This document shows, piece by piece, positions 15,840 through 24,721 of a stretch of DNA of 43,402 nt. Source of the DNA: Alteromonadaceae bacterium (GTDB lineage Bacteria; Pseudomonadota; Gammaproteobacteria; Pseudomonadales; Oleiphilaceae); assembly GCA_013393545.1 (NCBI GenBank), contig JABXHG010000575.1, positions 1-43,402 of the forward strand, written 5' to 3'. The notes under the pieces were generated by a model. The model worked only from the letters and a program-made list of their open reading frames with translations, did no database searches and was not told where the DNA came from. The first letter of the stretch is position 1. Every line of letters begins with the position of its first letter. Position numbers and translations under genes: made by a program.

Positions 15840-18148
15840 TTATCGGTCTTCAACCTGCGTGGTTTCGAGCCGGTTACGGCCTTTGTGCTTGGCCCGGTAC
15901 AGTGCCTGATCGGCCAGCCGCAAGTAGTCGGCCGGAACGCTGTCGGGGCCGGGCACGCCATGGGCCAGGCCGATACTGACGGTCAGGCGCAGTTCGGGCT
16001 TCTGCTTTTGTGTGTGATAAGCGGCGACCGCCTCCCGAAAGCCTTCCAGCCGGGCGATGATATCGGCCACTTCCCGGTAGCTGGCGAACAGAACGAATTC
16101 CTCGCCGCCGAAACGTGACAGCCGGTCGGTATCGCGGCGGAAATGCTCACGCAACAGCCTGGCCAGGTTTTTCAGGCACTGGTCGCCGACATCGTGCCCG
16201 TGGGTGTCGTTGATTTGCTTGAACAGATCGGCGTCCACCATGGCCACGGCAAAGCCCTGCTGATGACGCTGGCACCACTGAAAGCTTTTCTCGAATTCCC
16301 GGTCAAAGAAGGTGCGGTTGCCAAGGCCGGTGAGTGCGTCGGTCACGCTCAGGTAAGACAAGGCTGCGTTGGCCGAAGCCAGCTCCCGGTTCAGTCGGCC
16401 GAGTTTCCGGTTCCAGTAAAACAGCAGCAAGGTCACCAGTACACCGCCTGACAGAATCTGCCACAGCAGCGTGTAGTCGACCTGCTGTTTGATTTCGAAC
16501 TGGCGCCAGCTGCTTTCCAGTTGCCGGCGATCTTCGTCGTTCAGGCTGGCCACCAGTTGCTGCATGATGCCGTGCAGGATGGGTTCGTCGTTGCGGGTTG
16601 CCACCGACATGGCCCAGTCGGCCGGCACGCGGGTCAGCACTTTCAGGTCGGCCAGCCCCAGTGATTGCATGTAATAACTGGCGGTGGCCAGGGTGGTGAT
16701 GTAACCGGTGAGTTCTCCGTTCTGCAGTTTACGCAGGCCTTCTTCCTCGGAGCCAACCGTTATCAGGTTCAGTGATGGATTGCGTCGTGCCAGCAGCTCG
16801 GCATAGGCGTAGCCCTCGACAATGCCCACCGGTTGCCCGTTCAGCTCCGCCAGGCGCTGGATGAAGGGAGTGCCGATACGGCCCAGTACCACGTTGGGCA
16901 CTTCCAGATAGGGCGTGGTGAAGTCCATGTACTGGCGGCGCTCGGGGGTTTCCATGGCCATCGGGAAAATGTCGCAGCGGCGTTCCCGCGCCGCCTTGAC
17001 CGATGCCTGCCAGCTGTCGGTGGGTATCAGGCGGAAATTCAGGTCGCCGCGCTCGCTGAACAGGGCCAGGGCGTCTGCCGCCAGGCCGGTGTGCTGGCCG
17101 TTTCTGATGCCTTCCAGCGGCATCCAGTCCGGGTCCGTGCAGATGGTAATCTCGCGCTGGCGTTGCGCCAGCCACTGCTGCTGGTTGTGGCTCCATTGAG
17201 TTTTGCCGGTATTGCTGGCGCTGGATGCCAGGCTGGCACCCAGCCAGCGGTTTTCAATCACCCGTTTTTCGGTGGGGGTCATGCGGGCCAGGCTCTGGTT
17301 GAGAATGTCGGCCAGGGGCGAGAGCGAGGGGCGCACGCCAAAACGCAGGTCTTCCCCGGCCATGCCCGGTAGTTGCAGCTCGCCGGCGATGCGGGCGCCG
17401 CTGATGCCCAGCTCGCGGATCCAGTAATTGCCGGAATGCAGGGCGGTCAGCACCACATCAACCTTGCCATCGGCCAGTGCCCGGAACATGGCTTGCTGGT
17501 TCACGAAAGGCACGATGGCCTGCTCACCCAGGCGGTTGCGGACCACGTCTTCGTAATAAATGCCGGAACCCAGGGCGACGCGGTAGCCGTCCAGATCGTC
17601 CAGAGTGCGGTAGGTCAGTTGTTCGTTCCGGGTGAAAACCACGTTCGGAATGTTGTGGTAGGGCTCGGTGAAAAATGTCCTGCACCATGCCCACTTTCAG
17701 GCCGTTCAGATCCTCCAGCCGGCGGATACGCGGCACAGGCTGTTCGCTGTCCTGCAGCAGGTAAATCTCGCGGGTGTGGTAGGGTTCGGTAAACAGGATG
17801 GTTTCGGCCCGGTCCGGGCGCCAGGAAATGCCGTCGATGGCGTCCAGGTCGCCGCGCAGGAAAGCGGCGTAGATATCCGGCCAGCTGCCTGCGCGAATGT
17901 CGAAATGCAGGTTGCCGCGCTGTTCGATCAGGCGCAGCACGTCAATGGAAAAGCCGGCGGGATTGCGCCCCTCGAAAAATGTAGGGTTCGTTGTCGGCCA
18001 CCACGCCAATCGTGACGGTCTGCGTGGGCGGGGTTTGAGCCCGGGCAGGCAGAGCGATGACCAGACAAAACAGCAACAACGCCAGGGCGGCGGAGAACAG
18101 ACGGCGGGCAGAAACAAGGCTGCCGGTAACAGACGGGCGCTTGGACAA
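15840..18148 (-). pseudogene. Periplasmic-sensor diguanylate cyclase (SBP-SBP-GGDEF), two frameshifts
   Basis: Three reading frames must be joined to give one product. Frame 1 (from TTG 18148) is a signal peptide plus VTIGVVADNEPYIF. Frame 2 continues EGRNPAGFSIDVLRLIEQ to LNGLKVGMVQD. Frame 3, from about 17668, runs TEPYHNIPNVVFTRNEQ through the rest of a second solute-binding domain, a complete third SBP_bac_3 domain, one TM (~residues LLWQILSGGVLVTLLLFYW) and a GGDEF domain (RFGGEEF, I-site RDTD). Both breaks lie at an ATTTTTC tract (A5 at 17975-17979 and 17671-17675 on the plus strand); one T less in each restores the frame. The first binding domain also lacks its second half and the second lacks its first part, suggesting an internal deletion. 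The C-terminal part alone (15840-17642) is open, but without a signal peptide it would be misplaced. Confidence 0.82.
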
Positions 18149-18276
18149 AAGAGAGCTTCCGTGTAGTCGGGTTTTCCATTGTAGTTGCAGATACTACCCG
18201 CAGACAGTCAAATATGGCCAGAATTTGGATGCGTTTCGTGGAAATTGTTTGTGTCAGCTGAACAGGAGCCGTACTT

Positions 18277-19056
18277 GTGACCGACACCCCGATTGATTGG
18301 AATACCTCACCCGCCGCGCTCTGGCGCCGGCACCGTTCCGGTTTGCGGGCCATCCGCCGGCTGGACCCGATCCGCTGGGAGCAGCTCACCGGCATTGATC
18401 GCCAGCAGCAGGCGCTAGCCCGCAACACCGAGCGCTTTCTGGCCGGTGAGCCTTCCAACAACGCGCTGTTGTGGGGTTCCCGGGGAACCGGTAAGTCATC
18501 GCTGATCAAGGCTCTGCTGAACCGCTACCGGGAGCAGGGGCTGCGTATGATCGAGGTGGACAAGGACGAGCTGGTCAATCTGCCGGAAATCGTGGATGAC
18601 ATCTGCGAGCAGCCGTTCCGCTTCGTGATTTATTGCGATGATCTGTCGTTCGATGTGGGAGAGTCTGGTTACAAGGCGCTAAAAAGCGTGCTGGAAGGCT
18701 CGCTGGAGCTGCCGCCGGAAAACGTGCGGGTGTATGCCACCTCCAACCGCAGGCATCTCATGCCGGAGTTCATGGCCGACAACGTGGCCAGCGAAGTGCG
18801 TGGCGGCGAACTGCATCCGGCGGAGGCCATCGAAGAGCAGGTCTCGCTGGCGGATCGCTTTGGCCTGCAGCTGTCGTTTTACCCTTTTCCAAAAGACGTT
18901 TACCTGCAGGCTATCGATGCCCTGTTTCCCGAGGTGGATGACCGTCAGCAGCTGCACATTGAAGCGGTTCGCTTTGCCACCGGCAAGGGCGTTCGCAATG
19001 GCCGCACAGCCCAGCAGTTCTATCGCCAGCACGCCGGCGACCCGCGTTTCAGCTGA
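18277..19056 (+). CDS. DUF815 family AAA+-like ATPase
   Basis: A 259-residue P-loop ATPase of the DUF815 family. Walker A is WGSRGTGKSSLIKALL (~residue 67), Walker B-like FVIYCDDLSFD (~114), sensor-type asparagine in VRVYATSNRRHLMPEFM, and a C-terminal lid (RFATGKGVRNGRTAQQFYRQ). GTG start with AGGAG about 9 nt upstream. The family is widespread and uncharacterised; some members are called DnaA/Lon-like ATPases. It is convergent with the DUF3422 gene, with only 4 nt between stops. Confidence 0.88.
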   Translation: MTDTPIDWNTSPAALWRRHRSGLRAIRRLDPIRWEQLTGIDRQQQALARNTERFLAGEPSNNALLWGSRGTGKSSLIKALLNRYREQGLRMIEVDKDELVNLPEIVDDICEQPFRFVIYCDDLSFDVGESGYKALKSVLEGSLELPPENVRVYATSNRRHLMPEFMADNVASEVRGGELHPAEAIEEQVSLADRFGLQLSFYPFPKDVYLQAIDALFPEVDDRQQLHIEAVRFATGKGVRNGRTAQQFYRQHAGDPRFS

Positions 19057-19060
19057 TTGA

Positions 19061-20368
19061 TCAGTGGCGCCGGGCCATGCTGATAAAGCGGTGGTGCACC
19101 CGCCGGATGCCCCAGAATACCCCCGCCATCACCAGCGGGATGGCGATGCCCAGCACCACCGGTTTGTTGAAGCCGATGCCGGCTTCCTGCAGGGCATCCA
19201 TGCCCATCTTCAGCAGGCTGATCAGGTAATAGGAAATGGCCACCACCGAGAAGCCTTCCACCGTGTGCTGCATCATCAGCTGAATGCGCGAGCGCCGGTC
19301 CATGGAACTGAGCAGTTGCTGGTTCTGGCTCTGGATGGCCAGATCGGTGCGGGTTCGAATCATCTCCGAGGCCCGGTCGACCCGCCGGGACAGATCTTCC
19401 AGCCGTTCGGCGACCGATTCGCAGGTTTTAACCGCCGGGGTGAGACGGCGGGTCATGAATTCGCTGAAGGTCAGGTGCCCGGACACCTCGTTTTCCCGTA
19501 ACTCGTCCAGACGGGTCAGAACCAGCCGGTAGTAGGCCCGGGTGGCGGCAAAGCGAAAAGTGGAGCGGGCCCGGAAAGCCTCGATGCGGGCGGCAATGTT
19601 GGTGAGATTAGCCAGCAGTTCCTGTTCGTTGACCGATTCGTTGTCCGCCAGGGCCTGGGTCAGGTTGGACAGGGTCTGGTCCATGTCGTTCAGTGTTGGC
19701 GTCAGTTCCCGGGCCAGGGGCAGGGCCAGCAATGACATCAGCCGGTAGGTCTCGATTTCCATCAGCCGCTGTACCAGCCGGCCCAGCTGGCTGTTGGACA
19801 TCTTGTGATTGAGCACCATGAAGCGCCCGAAATCGTCGCTGTGCAGCTGGAAGGAACCGAGTATTCGGGCCGCGCCTTCCAGTGGACTGCTGCCCACCAG
19901 TCGCATGCCCTCGAAATGCCGGCGCATGAACGCCAGTTCGCTGCGTACGTCCTCCGACGACGGCCTGACCTCAATGTGAAAGGCCGCCACCACGGTGCCT
20001 TCCAGTTCTTCCAGCCAGCCTTCGGGCAGGGGGCTAAGGCCGGTTTCGGCAAACGGTGCTGTGCTGGATGTCGCCAGATTGATGAAGGTGTAGGTGGTGA
20101 ACTCGGTGTGAACTTCCCGGCGAATCTGTAAATCGCCCAGGTTGTGTTCATAACAGCTCACTTCCCGCTCGGGCCAGGGCTCGCCCATCAGCCGGTGCAG
20201 TTTCTGCAAATGCATGAACTGCCGGGCGCGCTGTTCCGGCGTGGTGACCATCGCCATGTGGGTAATCCGGGCGTGTGTGGGGATTACCTGAAAGGGCCGG
20301 GAATGCAGCTCCTGATACAGGTCTTGCCGTAATGGGTGAACGTCCAGAGAGGCCAATTCGTTGCGCAC
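19061..20368 (-). CDS. DUF3422 family membrane protein
   Basis: A 435-residue protein typical of DUF3422. The N-terminus MRNELASLDVHPLRQDLYQELHSRPFQVI and the ERxxSxYEHNLGDLQIRREVHTEFTTYTF segment are hallmark stretches. A long helical middle (residues ~200-370) is followed by two C-terminal TM segments (FSVVAISYYLISLLKMGM and VVLGIAIPLVMAGVFWGI) and a basic tail (RRVHHRFISMARRH). The arrangement resembles CorA-like or RMD1-type proteins, but no ion-channel GMN motif is present. GTG start with AAGGA 7 nt upstream. Function unknown. Confidence 0.87.
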   Translation of the reverse strand: MRNELASLDVHPLRQDLYQELHSRPFQVIPTHARITHMAMVTTPEQRARQFMHLQKLHRLMGEPWPEREVSCYEHNLGDLQIRREVHTEFTTYTFINLATSSTAPFAETGLSPLPEGWLEELEGTVVAAFHIEVRPSSEDVRSELAFMRRHFEGMRLVGSSPLEGAARILGSFQLHSDDFGRFMVLNHKMSNSQLGRLVQRLMEIETYRLMSLLALPLARELTPTLNDMDQTLSNLTQALADNESVNEQELLANLTNIAARIEAFRARSTFRFAATRAYYRLVLTRLDELRENEVSGHLTFSEFMTRRLTPAVKTCESVAERLEDLSRRVDRASEMIRTRTDLAIQSQNQQLLSSMDRRSRIQLMMQHTVEGFSVVAISYYLISLLKMGMDALQEAGIGFNKPVVLGIAIPLVMAGVFWGIRRVHHRFISMARRH

Positions 20369-20423
20369 AATGAAATCCTTGCCAAGATGGAGTTTGCTGC
20401 ATCATAGCGTGTTCGCGCCGGTA

Positions 20424-20458
20424 TTGCTGAGGGGGCGGTTTAGCGTACACTTGTACGC
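20424..20458 (+). promoter_or_regulatory. Candidate acyltransferase promoter with palindrome over the -10
   Basis: TTGCTG (20424-20429) and TACACT (20446-20451) with a 16-bp spacer lie 35 nt before the acyltransferase start. The -10 is embedded in GCGTACA-CT-TGTACGC (20443-20458), a 7-bp inverted repeat that could be a repressor site. Confidence 0.35.
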
Positions 20459-20485
20459 CAAATTTTCAGGTATGAGAAAAGCAGT

Positions 20486-21196
20486 ATGGCAGTGTTGAGA
20501 AAAATGCTGGCATGGGCCAGTGTTCCCCTGATTTGCATGGTGGCACTGGTGCCATACCTGGCGCGACCCTTCAATCCCGATAACAACCGCCTGCTCGGTT
20601 TGGTGGTGGCGAAAACCGGGCGCTTTTTGCTGGGCATGAAGCGGCCATTGGAAGGCGCGGAAAACATGCCGTGGGATCGCCCGACCGTGGTGATCGCCAA
20701 TCACCAGCAGAACGACGACCTGTTCATCATGGCGGATCTGCTGCCACCACGCACGGTCACCGTGGGTAAGGTGTCGCTGGTCTGGACACCGTTTTTCGGG
20801 CAGGTGTTCTGGCTGGGCGGCAACATCATTCTCGATCGCAGGCGCTCGCAAAAAGCGGTCGCGGCCATGCGTGCCACCACCGATGCCATCGTGCGTGAAC
20901 GCAAGAGCATCTGGGTGTTCCCCGAGGGCACCCGCAGCCGGGGTCGCGGTCTGGGCAAGTTCAAGAAAGGGGCCTTTCACACGGCGATTGCCGCCGGCGC
21001 GCCGATTACCCTGGTGTGTGCGGCACCTTATCAGGGAGAATCACAGGGCCTGAGTGGTCGTCGGAAACCGGTGCCGGTGCGTATATTGCCACCGGTGGAA
21101 ACTGCCGATCTGGGTCCGGAGGATGTCTCCGCGTTGATGGCCCGCTGTCACCAGCAAATGACGGAAGCGCTGGCCGATATGGCCGCTCACTCGTAA
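20486..21196 (+). CDS. Lysophospholipid acyltransferase (PlsC family)
   Basis: A 236-residue 1-acylglycerol-3-phosphate acyltransferase-like enzyme. Motif I is NHQQNDD (HxxxxD, ~residues 72-77), motif II is GGNIILDRR, motif III is VFPEGTRSRGRGLGKFKKGAF and motif IV is the GAPITLV segment. An N-terminal hydrophobic helix (MLAWASVPLICMVALVPYLA) anchors it to the inner membrane. It likely makes phosphatidic acid or remodels lipids. The short gap to the MAPEG gene (27 nt) and the rhomboid gene 1 nt further suggest a three-gene transcript. Confidence 0.92.
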   Translation: MAVLRKMLAWASVPLICMVALVPYLARPFNPDNNRLLGLVVAKTGRFLLGMKRPLEGAENMPWDRPTVVIANHQQNDDLFIMADLLPPRTVTVGKVSLVWTPFFGQVFWLGGNIILDRRRSQKAVAAMRATTDAIVRERKSIWVFPEGTRSRGRGLGKFKKGAFHTAIAAGAPITLVCAAPYQGESQGLSGRRKPVPVRILPPVETADLGPEDVSALMARCHQQMTEALADMAAHS

Positions 21197-21223
21197 ACTT
21201 TAACCAACGATCAGGATAGATGC

Positions 21224-21625
21224 ATGGTTGCTCCGATTACCGCCGTTTTCGCCGCCGTTACCGGCCTGTTATTGCTGGTTCTGTCGGCCCATGTGGTCAA
21301 ATACCGACTGAAATACCGCCAGGGTCTGGGCGTGAACAATGACCCGGATTTTGAAGCCTCGGTGCGCGCACATGCCAACCTGATCGAGCACGCACCACTG
21401 GGCCTGTTGATGCTGGGGCTGGCGGAAATCAATGGCGTGCCCGCAACCCTGATTTACTGGTCTGGCATGGCACTGGTGGTGGGTCGCATTCTGCATGCCT
21501 GGGGCATGATCAATGGCCGAGGCGGTCCGCACAAGGCGCGCATGATCGGCATACTGCTGACCTGGCTGTCGATCCTGGTGGTGGCTATCCTGTTGCTATG
21601 GAACGTCTGGCAGGTACACGGATAG
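21224..21625 (+). CDS. MAPEG family membrane protein
   Basis: A 133-residue protein with four TM helices. The MAPEG signature is seen in LGVNNDPDFEASVRAHANLIEHAPLGLLMLGLAE (R and N/E glutathione-site residues) and VGRILHAWGM. Eukaryotic relatives are microsomal glutathione transferases; bacterial substrates are unknown. It sits between the acyltransferase and the rhomboid gene, with 1 nt before the latter. Confidence 0.93.
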   Translation: MVAPITAVFAAVTGLLLLVLSAHVVKYRLKYRQGLGVNNDPDFEASVRAHANLIEHAPLGLLMLGLAEINGVPATLIYWSGMALVVGRILHAWGMINGRGGPHKARMIGILLTWLSILVVAILLLWNVWQVHG

Positions 21626-21626
21626 C

Positions 21627-23090
21627 ATGCTGATCATCCCCGCGGAGAATTCGGTTAACTGGCGCAAGCCACCCTGGGTCACCCTGGGGTTGATGATGGC
21701 GTGCCTGCTGGTTTTCCTGTTCTACCAGGGCGATGACGACCGCAAAATGCGGGTGGCGCTGGAGCAGTATCTGGACACCGACCTGCTGGCGCTCGAAGCC
21801 CCCGCCTATGAAGACTACCTGGAGCGGCAAATCCGGTTTGAGGACAGCACCGGCCGGGTGCGGGACCTGGAGCAGTTTGAATCTCTGCGCCGTGATAACG
21901 AGCGGCTCTGGCAGGCGGTCACGCTGCTGACCGACCGGGAATTCTACCGATACCTGCAAGATAACGCGGAGCTGATCTGGAGTCCGGCGGACCGGCGCTA
22001 CTGGCGGGAATACCGTAGCGGTATTGAGGAACAGTGGCTGAGCCGGATCAGCGCCTACCAGATGGGGCTGATACCGGCAGAGCTGTCTCTCTATGAACTG
22101 GTGACCTACCAGTTCCTGCACGGTGGCTGGGGACACATCATCGGCAACCTGGTGTTCCTGTTTTTGCTGGGGTTCACGGTGGAAAAGGCCCTGGGCCCGG
22201 GCCGTTACCTGCTGGCCTATCTGCTTTGCGGTGTCTTGTCTGGTTTGGTGTTCACGGGTTTTTCCGCCGGCAGCTACACACCATTGGTGGGCGCTTCCGG
22301 CTCCATCTCCGGGCTGATGGGCATGTACGTGGCCATCTACGGCTTGCAGAAAATCCGCTTTTTCGTATTCCTGGGTGTCTATTTCAACTATTTCCGGGCA
22401 CCGGCGCTGGCTATTTTGCCGGTCTGGCTGGGCAAGGAAATCTACGATTACTGGTTTGCCAGCGCCACTGGCATTGCCTACATGGCCCACGCCGGCGGGT
22501 TGCTGGCAGGCGCCGCGCTGGTGTGGCTGTTCGGCAAAAGCTGGCTACAGGTGAAGCAGGAGTTTTTCGAGCCGGAGCCCGAAGAACAGGACGCCCGCTT
22601 TACCGATGACTACGCCCGGGCCATGAACAGCCTGGCCCATCTGGAGTTTGACCAGGCTCGCCATCAATTCGAAGCGCTGCGAGAGCAGTACCCGGACAGG
22701 CCGGTACTGTTGGAACATCTGTACCATCTGGCCAAGTTGCGCCCGGACCAGCCGGCTTACCGGCAACGGGCAAGAGAGTATATGGACCAGCTGCTGGCCA
22801 GCCGGCAACCGGAGCAGATGGTCGCGGTCTGGCGCGAATACCTGGACAAGGGTGAGAGCTACCAGCCGCTGGCGGCGGATGACCACAACCGGGTTCTGTT
22901 TGCCAGCCTGAAAGGCCAGGACATGAAAACCGCCGAAAAAGCCTTCGACCGACTGCGCCGGAGCGCGTCAACGGAAGTCATGGAAGAAGCCTGCCGGTTG
23001 ATGATCGCCGAATTCGAAAAACGACAAATGACACCCAAGGCCCGCCACTATCGCCAATTGCTGGGGGGCGGTGATCACTCGCCAGTATGA
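21627..23090 (+). CDS. Rhomboid family intramembrane serine protease with C-terminal repeats
   Basis: A 487-residue protein. TM1 (~residues 16-33) is followed by a ~130-residue charged insertion, then the rhomboid core: FLHGGWGHIIGNLVFLFLLG (H166/H170/N174 region), catalytic Ser224 in VGASGSISG and His288 in YMAHAGG. The C-terminal ~170 residues are helical and TPR-like (FTDDYARAMNSLAHLEFDQARHQFEAL...). The catalytic dyad and the oxyanion Asn are present, so it should be active. It starts 1 nt after the MAPEG stop. Its 3' end overlaps the convergent zinc-ribbon/TPR gene by 16 nt. Confidence 0.92.
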   Translation: MLIIPAENSVNWRKPPWVTLGLMMACLLVFLFYQGDDDRKMRVALEQYLDTDLLALEAPAYEDYLERQIRFEDSTGRVRDLEQFESLRRDNERLWQAVTLLTDREFYRYLQDNAELIWSPADRRYWREYRSGIEEQWLSRISAYQMGLIPAELSLYELVTYQFLHGGWGHIIGNLVFLFLLGFTVEKALGPGRYLLAYLLCGVLSGLVFTGFSAGSYTPLVGASGSISGLMGMYVAIYGLQKIRFFVFLGVYFNYFRAPALAILPVWLGKEIYDYWFASATGIAYMAHAGGLLAGAALVWLFGKSWLQVKQEFFEPEPEEQDARFTDDYARAMNSLAHLEFDQARHQFEALREQYPDRPVLLEHLYHLAKLRPDQPAYRQRAREYMDQLLASRQPEQMVAVWREYLDKGESYQPLAADDHNRVLFASLKGQDMKTAEKAFDRLRRSASTEVMEEACRLMIAEFEKRQMTPKARHYRQLLGGGDHSPV

Positions 23091-24532
23091 AAGCTGGCTT
23101 TCGGGCCTTTCAGCGGCTGTTGCTGTTCCGCCTGGGCCAGCCAGATATCGATCTGTTGTTGGATCGGATGCTGCGGACAGCGTTTTTTAATAAACATCAG
23201 GAAGGCTTTCGCCTTGTCCCACTGCTGCAGACCGTTGGCCAGTGAACGGGCGGCCAGCAGGTAAGCCGGTGCCAACTGCTCGCTGTCCGGAAACCGTTTG
23301 TGGAAATCCCGTAACAGGCGCAGGGCGGAGCGGTGGTGGCCGGCGTGATACAGCGCACTGGCGCAGTGCACGGTCAGTTCCGGGTCGTCCAGCTGGAAAT
23401 CGTTTTGCACCGTTAATAACCGACCTAGCAAGCGGTTCAGCTCGTCGCCGTCATTCTGGTCGGCCAGCCAGGCCAGCAGCCTTGGGTGGTACCGGTAGAG
23501 CGCGGCTCTGTCGTCCCGGGCCGTCAGCAACTTGTACAGCTGTTCCAGCCGTTTGGGGTTGTTCCGGTCCTGTTTCAGAGTGCTTTCCAGCAGTGACTGC
23601 ACCCGTTCGTAATGGCCGTCTTTCAGATTCATGTCCAGATCCGCGTCAAAGCGGGTGCTGCGGTCACGCTGGCGGTTGTCGGCGTTGTTTTCGTCGTCAT
23701 CCTGAATGTCCGAGGCAAAACCCAGCTCCTCCTGGTACTGGAACAACAGGTAACCCAGCATGTGAAACAGCATCAGGGTGAAGGTACTGTTCAGGAAACC
23801 GCTTAACGGTTGTGCGGCCCAGCGCGGGAAGTGGGTCACCGCGAAATCCTGGGCAGCGCCGGAGGCCACGGTCAGCAGGATCAGGTAACCGTACAGCAGG
23901 AAATAGGGGCTGCCGATGCGGGCAATCAGCACCGCCAGATTCAGCGGGTTGACCGCCGCGCCCACCGAACGCTCCATGGCCAGCACCATGATGCTGGCAG
24001 GCAGGGCCAGAACGGCAAAGGCCAGCACCAGCAGCATCAGTATCGGCCCGCCCAGCATGGCGGCGGTTGCCACCAGTGCCCCCAGCAAGACAAACACCAG
24101 CAATTGCAGAATGACAATGTTGAAATCGCTGCCAGTGAAGGCCGTGGCCAGGGGTGGCGGTTTCAAGTGCCCCTCGGCGGTGTGGTTGATCACCGCATAG
24201 GTGTATTTGAACAGCGCCAGTGCCAGCACCAGCCAGATCAATGCCCCCAGCAGATTGGCTGGTGCCAGCACCGGCACCAGGGTGCAAATGGCAATGACCA
24301 CCAGCGGGTCGGTGTGGAAGGGATAACGGAAAAATGCGCCGATCCGCTGCCAGAAGGGCACCACCTCCGTCGCCGCGCCCAGGTAACGCATGGCCTGGCT
24401 ACAATGGGGGCAAAGGGCCTGGCGGCTGCGGGCATCGGCATCCGGCATGCAGCGGGTGCAGTAGTAATACTGGCACTGGCTGCAATGCCATTTGGCGGGT
24501 TCACCGGGGTGGTAGTGGCAATCGTGTTTCAC
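23075..24532 (-). CDS. Zinc-ribbon/B-box membrane protein with TPR-like tail
   Basis: A 485-residue protein. The N-terminus is cysteine/histidine rich (CHYHPGEPAKWHCSQCQYYYCTRCM, then CPHCSQAM), resembling a B-box-type zinc site. Four to six TM segments follow (residues ~75-290, including LVVIAICTLVPVLAPANLLGAL and LLVFVLLGALVATAAMLGG). The C-terminal ~190 residues form helical TPR-like repeats. The start is uncertain: GTG at 24532 places the first Cys near the N-terminus, but no strong Shine-Dalgarno is seen; the frame extends to 24589. Function unknown. Both this protein and the convergent rhomboid have TPR-like tails, which hints at a functional link, but that is inference. Confidence 0.8.
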   Translation of the reverse strand: MKHDCHYHPGEPAKWHCSQCQYYYCTRCMPDADARSRQALCPHCSQAMRYLGAATEVVPFWQRIGAFFRYPFHTDPLVVIAICTLVPVLAPANLLGALIWLVLALALFKYTYAVINHTAEGHLKPPPLATAFTGSDFNIVILQLLVFVLLGALVATAAMLGGPILMLLVLAFAVLALPASIMVLAMERSVGAAVNPLNLAVLIARIGSPYFLLYGYLILLTVASGAAQDFAVTHFPRWAAQPLSGFLNSTFTLMLFHMLGYLLFQYQEELGFASDIQDDDENNADNRQRDRSTRFDADLDMNLKDGHYERVQSLLESTLKQDRNNPKRLEQLYKLLTARDDRAALYRYHPRLLAWLADQNDGDELNRLLGRLLTVQNDFQLDDPELTVHCASALYHAGHHRSALRLLRDFHKRFPDSEQLAPAYLLAARSLANGLQQWDKAKAFLMFIKKRCPQHPIQQQIDIWLAQAEQQQPLKGPKASFHTGE

Positions 24533-24721
24533 GGTGGCTCGGCTTCGTTCCCTGATAAGTGTCCGCCAAATGATGGCAGAAGCGGGCACCGTGAGCCAGG
24601 CAGAGCTTCAGTTTTCCGTGACCCGGCCGACACTATTCTACGTAGGTGAGGTTCTCAACATTCGATAATAAGCTTATTCTCATGGTCAGGCCCGCAAAAA
24701 TAATGATTCAGGGAGCAATGC

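Noticed and set aside
21585..22490. Minus-strand open frame of 301 codons opposite the rhomboid gene
   Set aside because: His/Gln-rich composition typical of antisense frames; the rhomboid motifs on the plus strand are clear.
24667..24678. Perfect 12-bp palindrome AATAAGCTTATT upstream of the PAS chemoreceptor
   Set aside because: AT-rich palindromes of this size occur by chance, and no flanking promoter elements or second copy support an operator.
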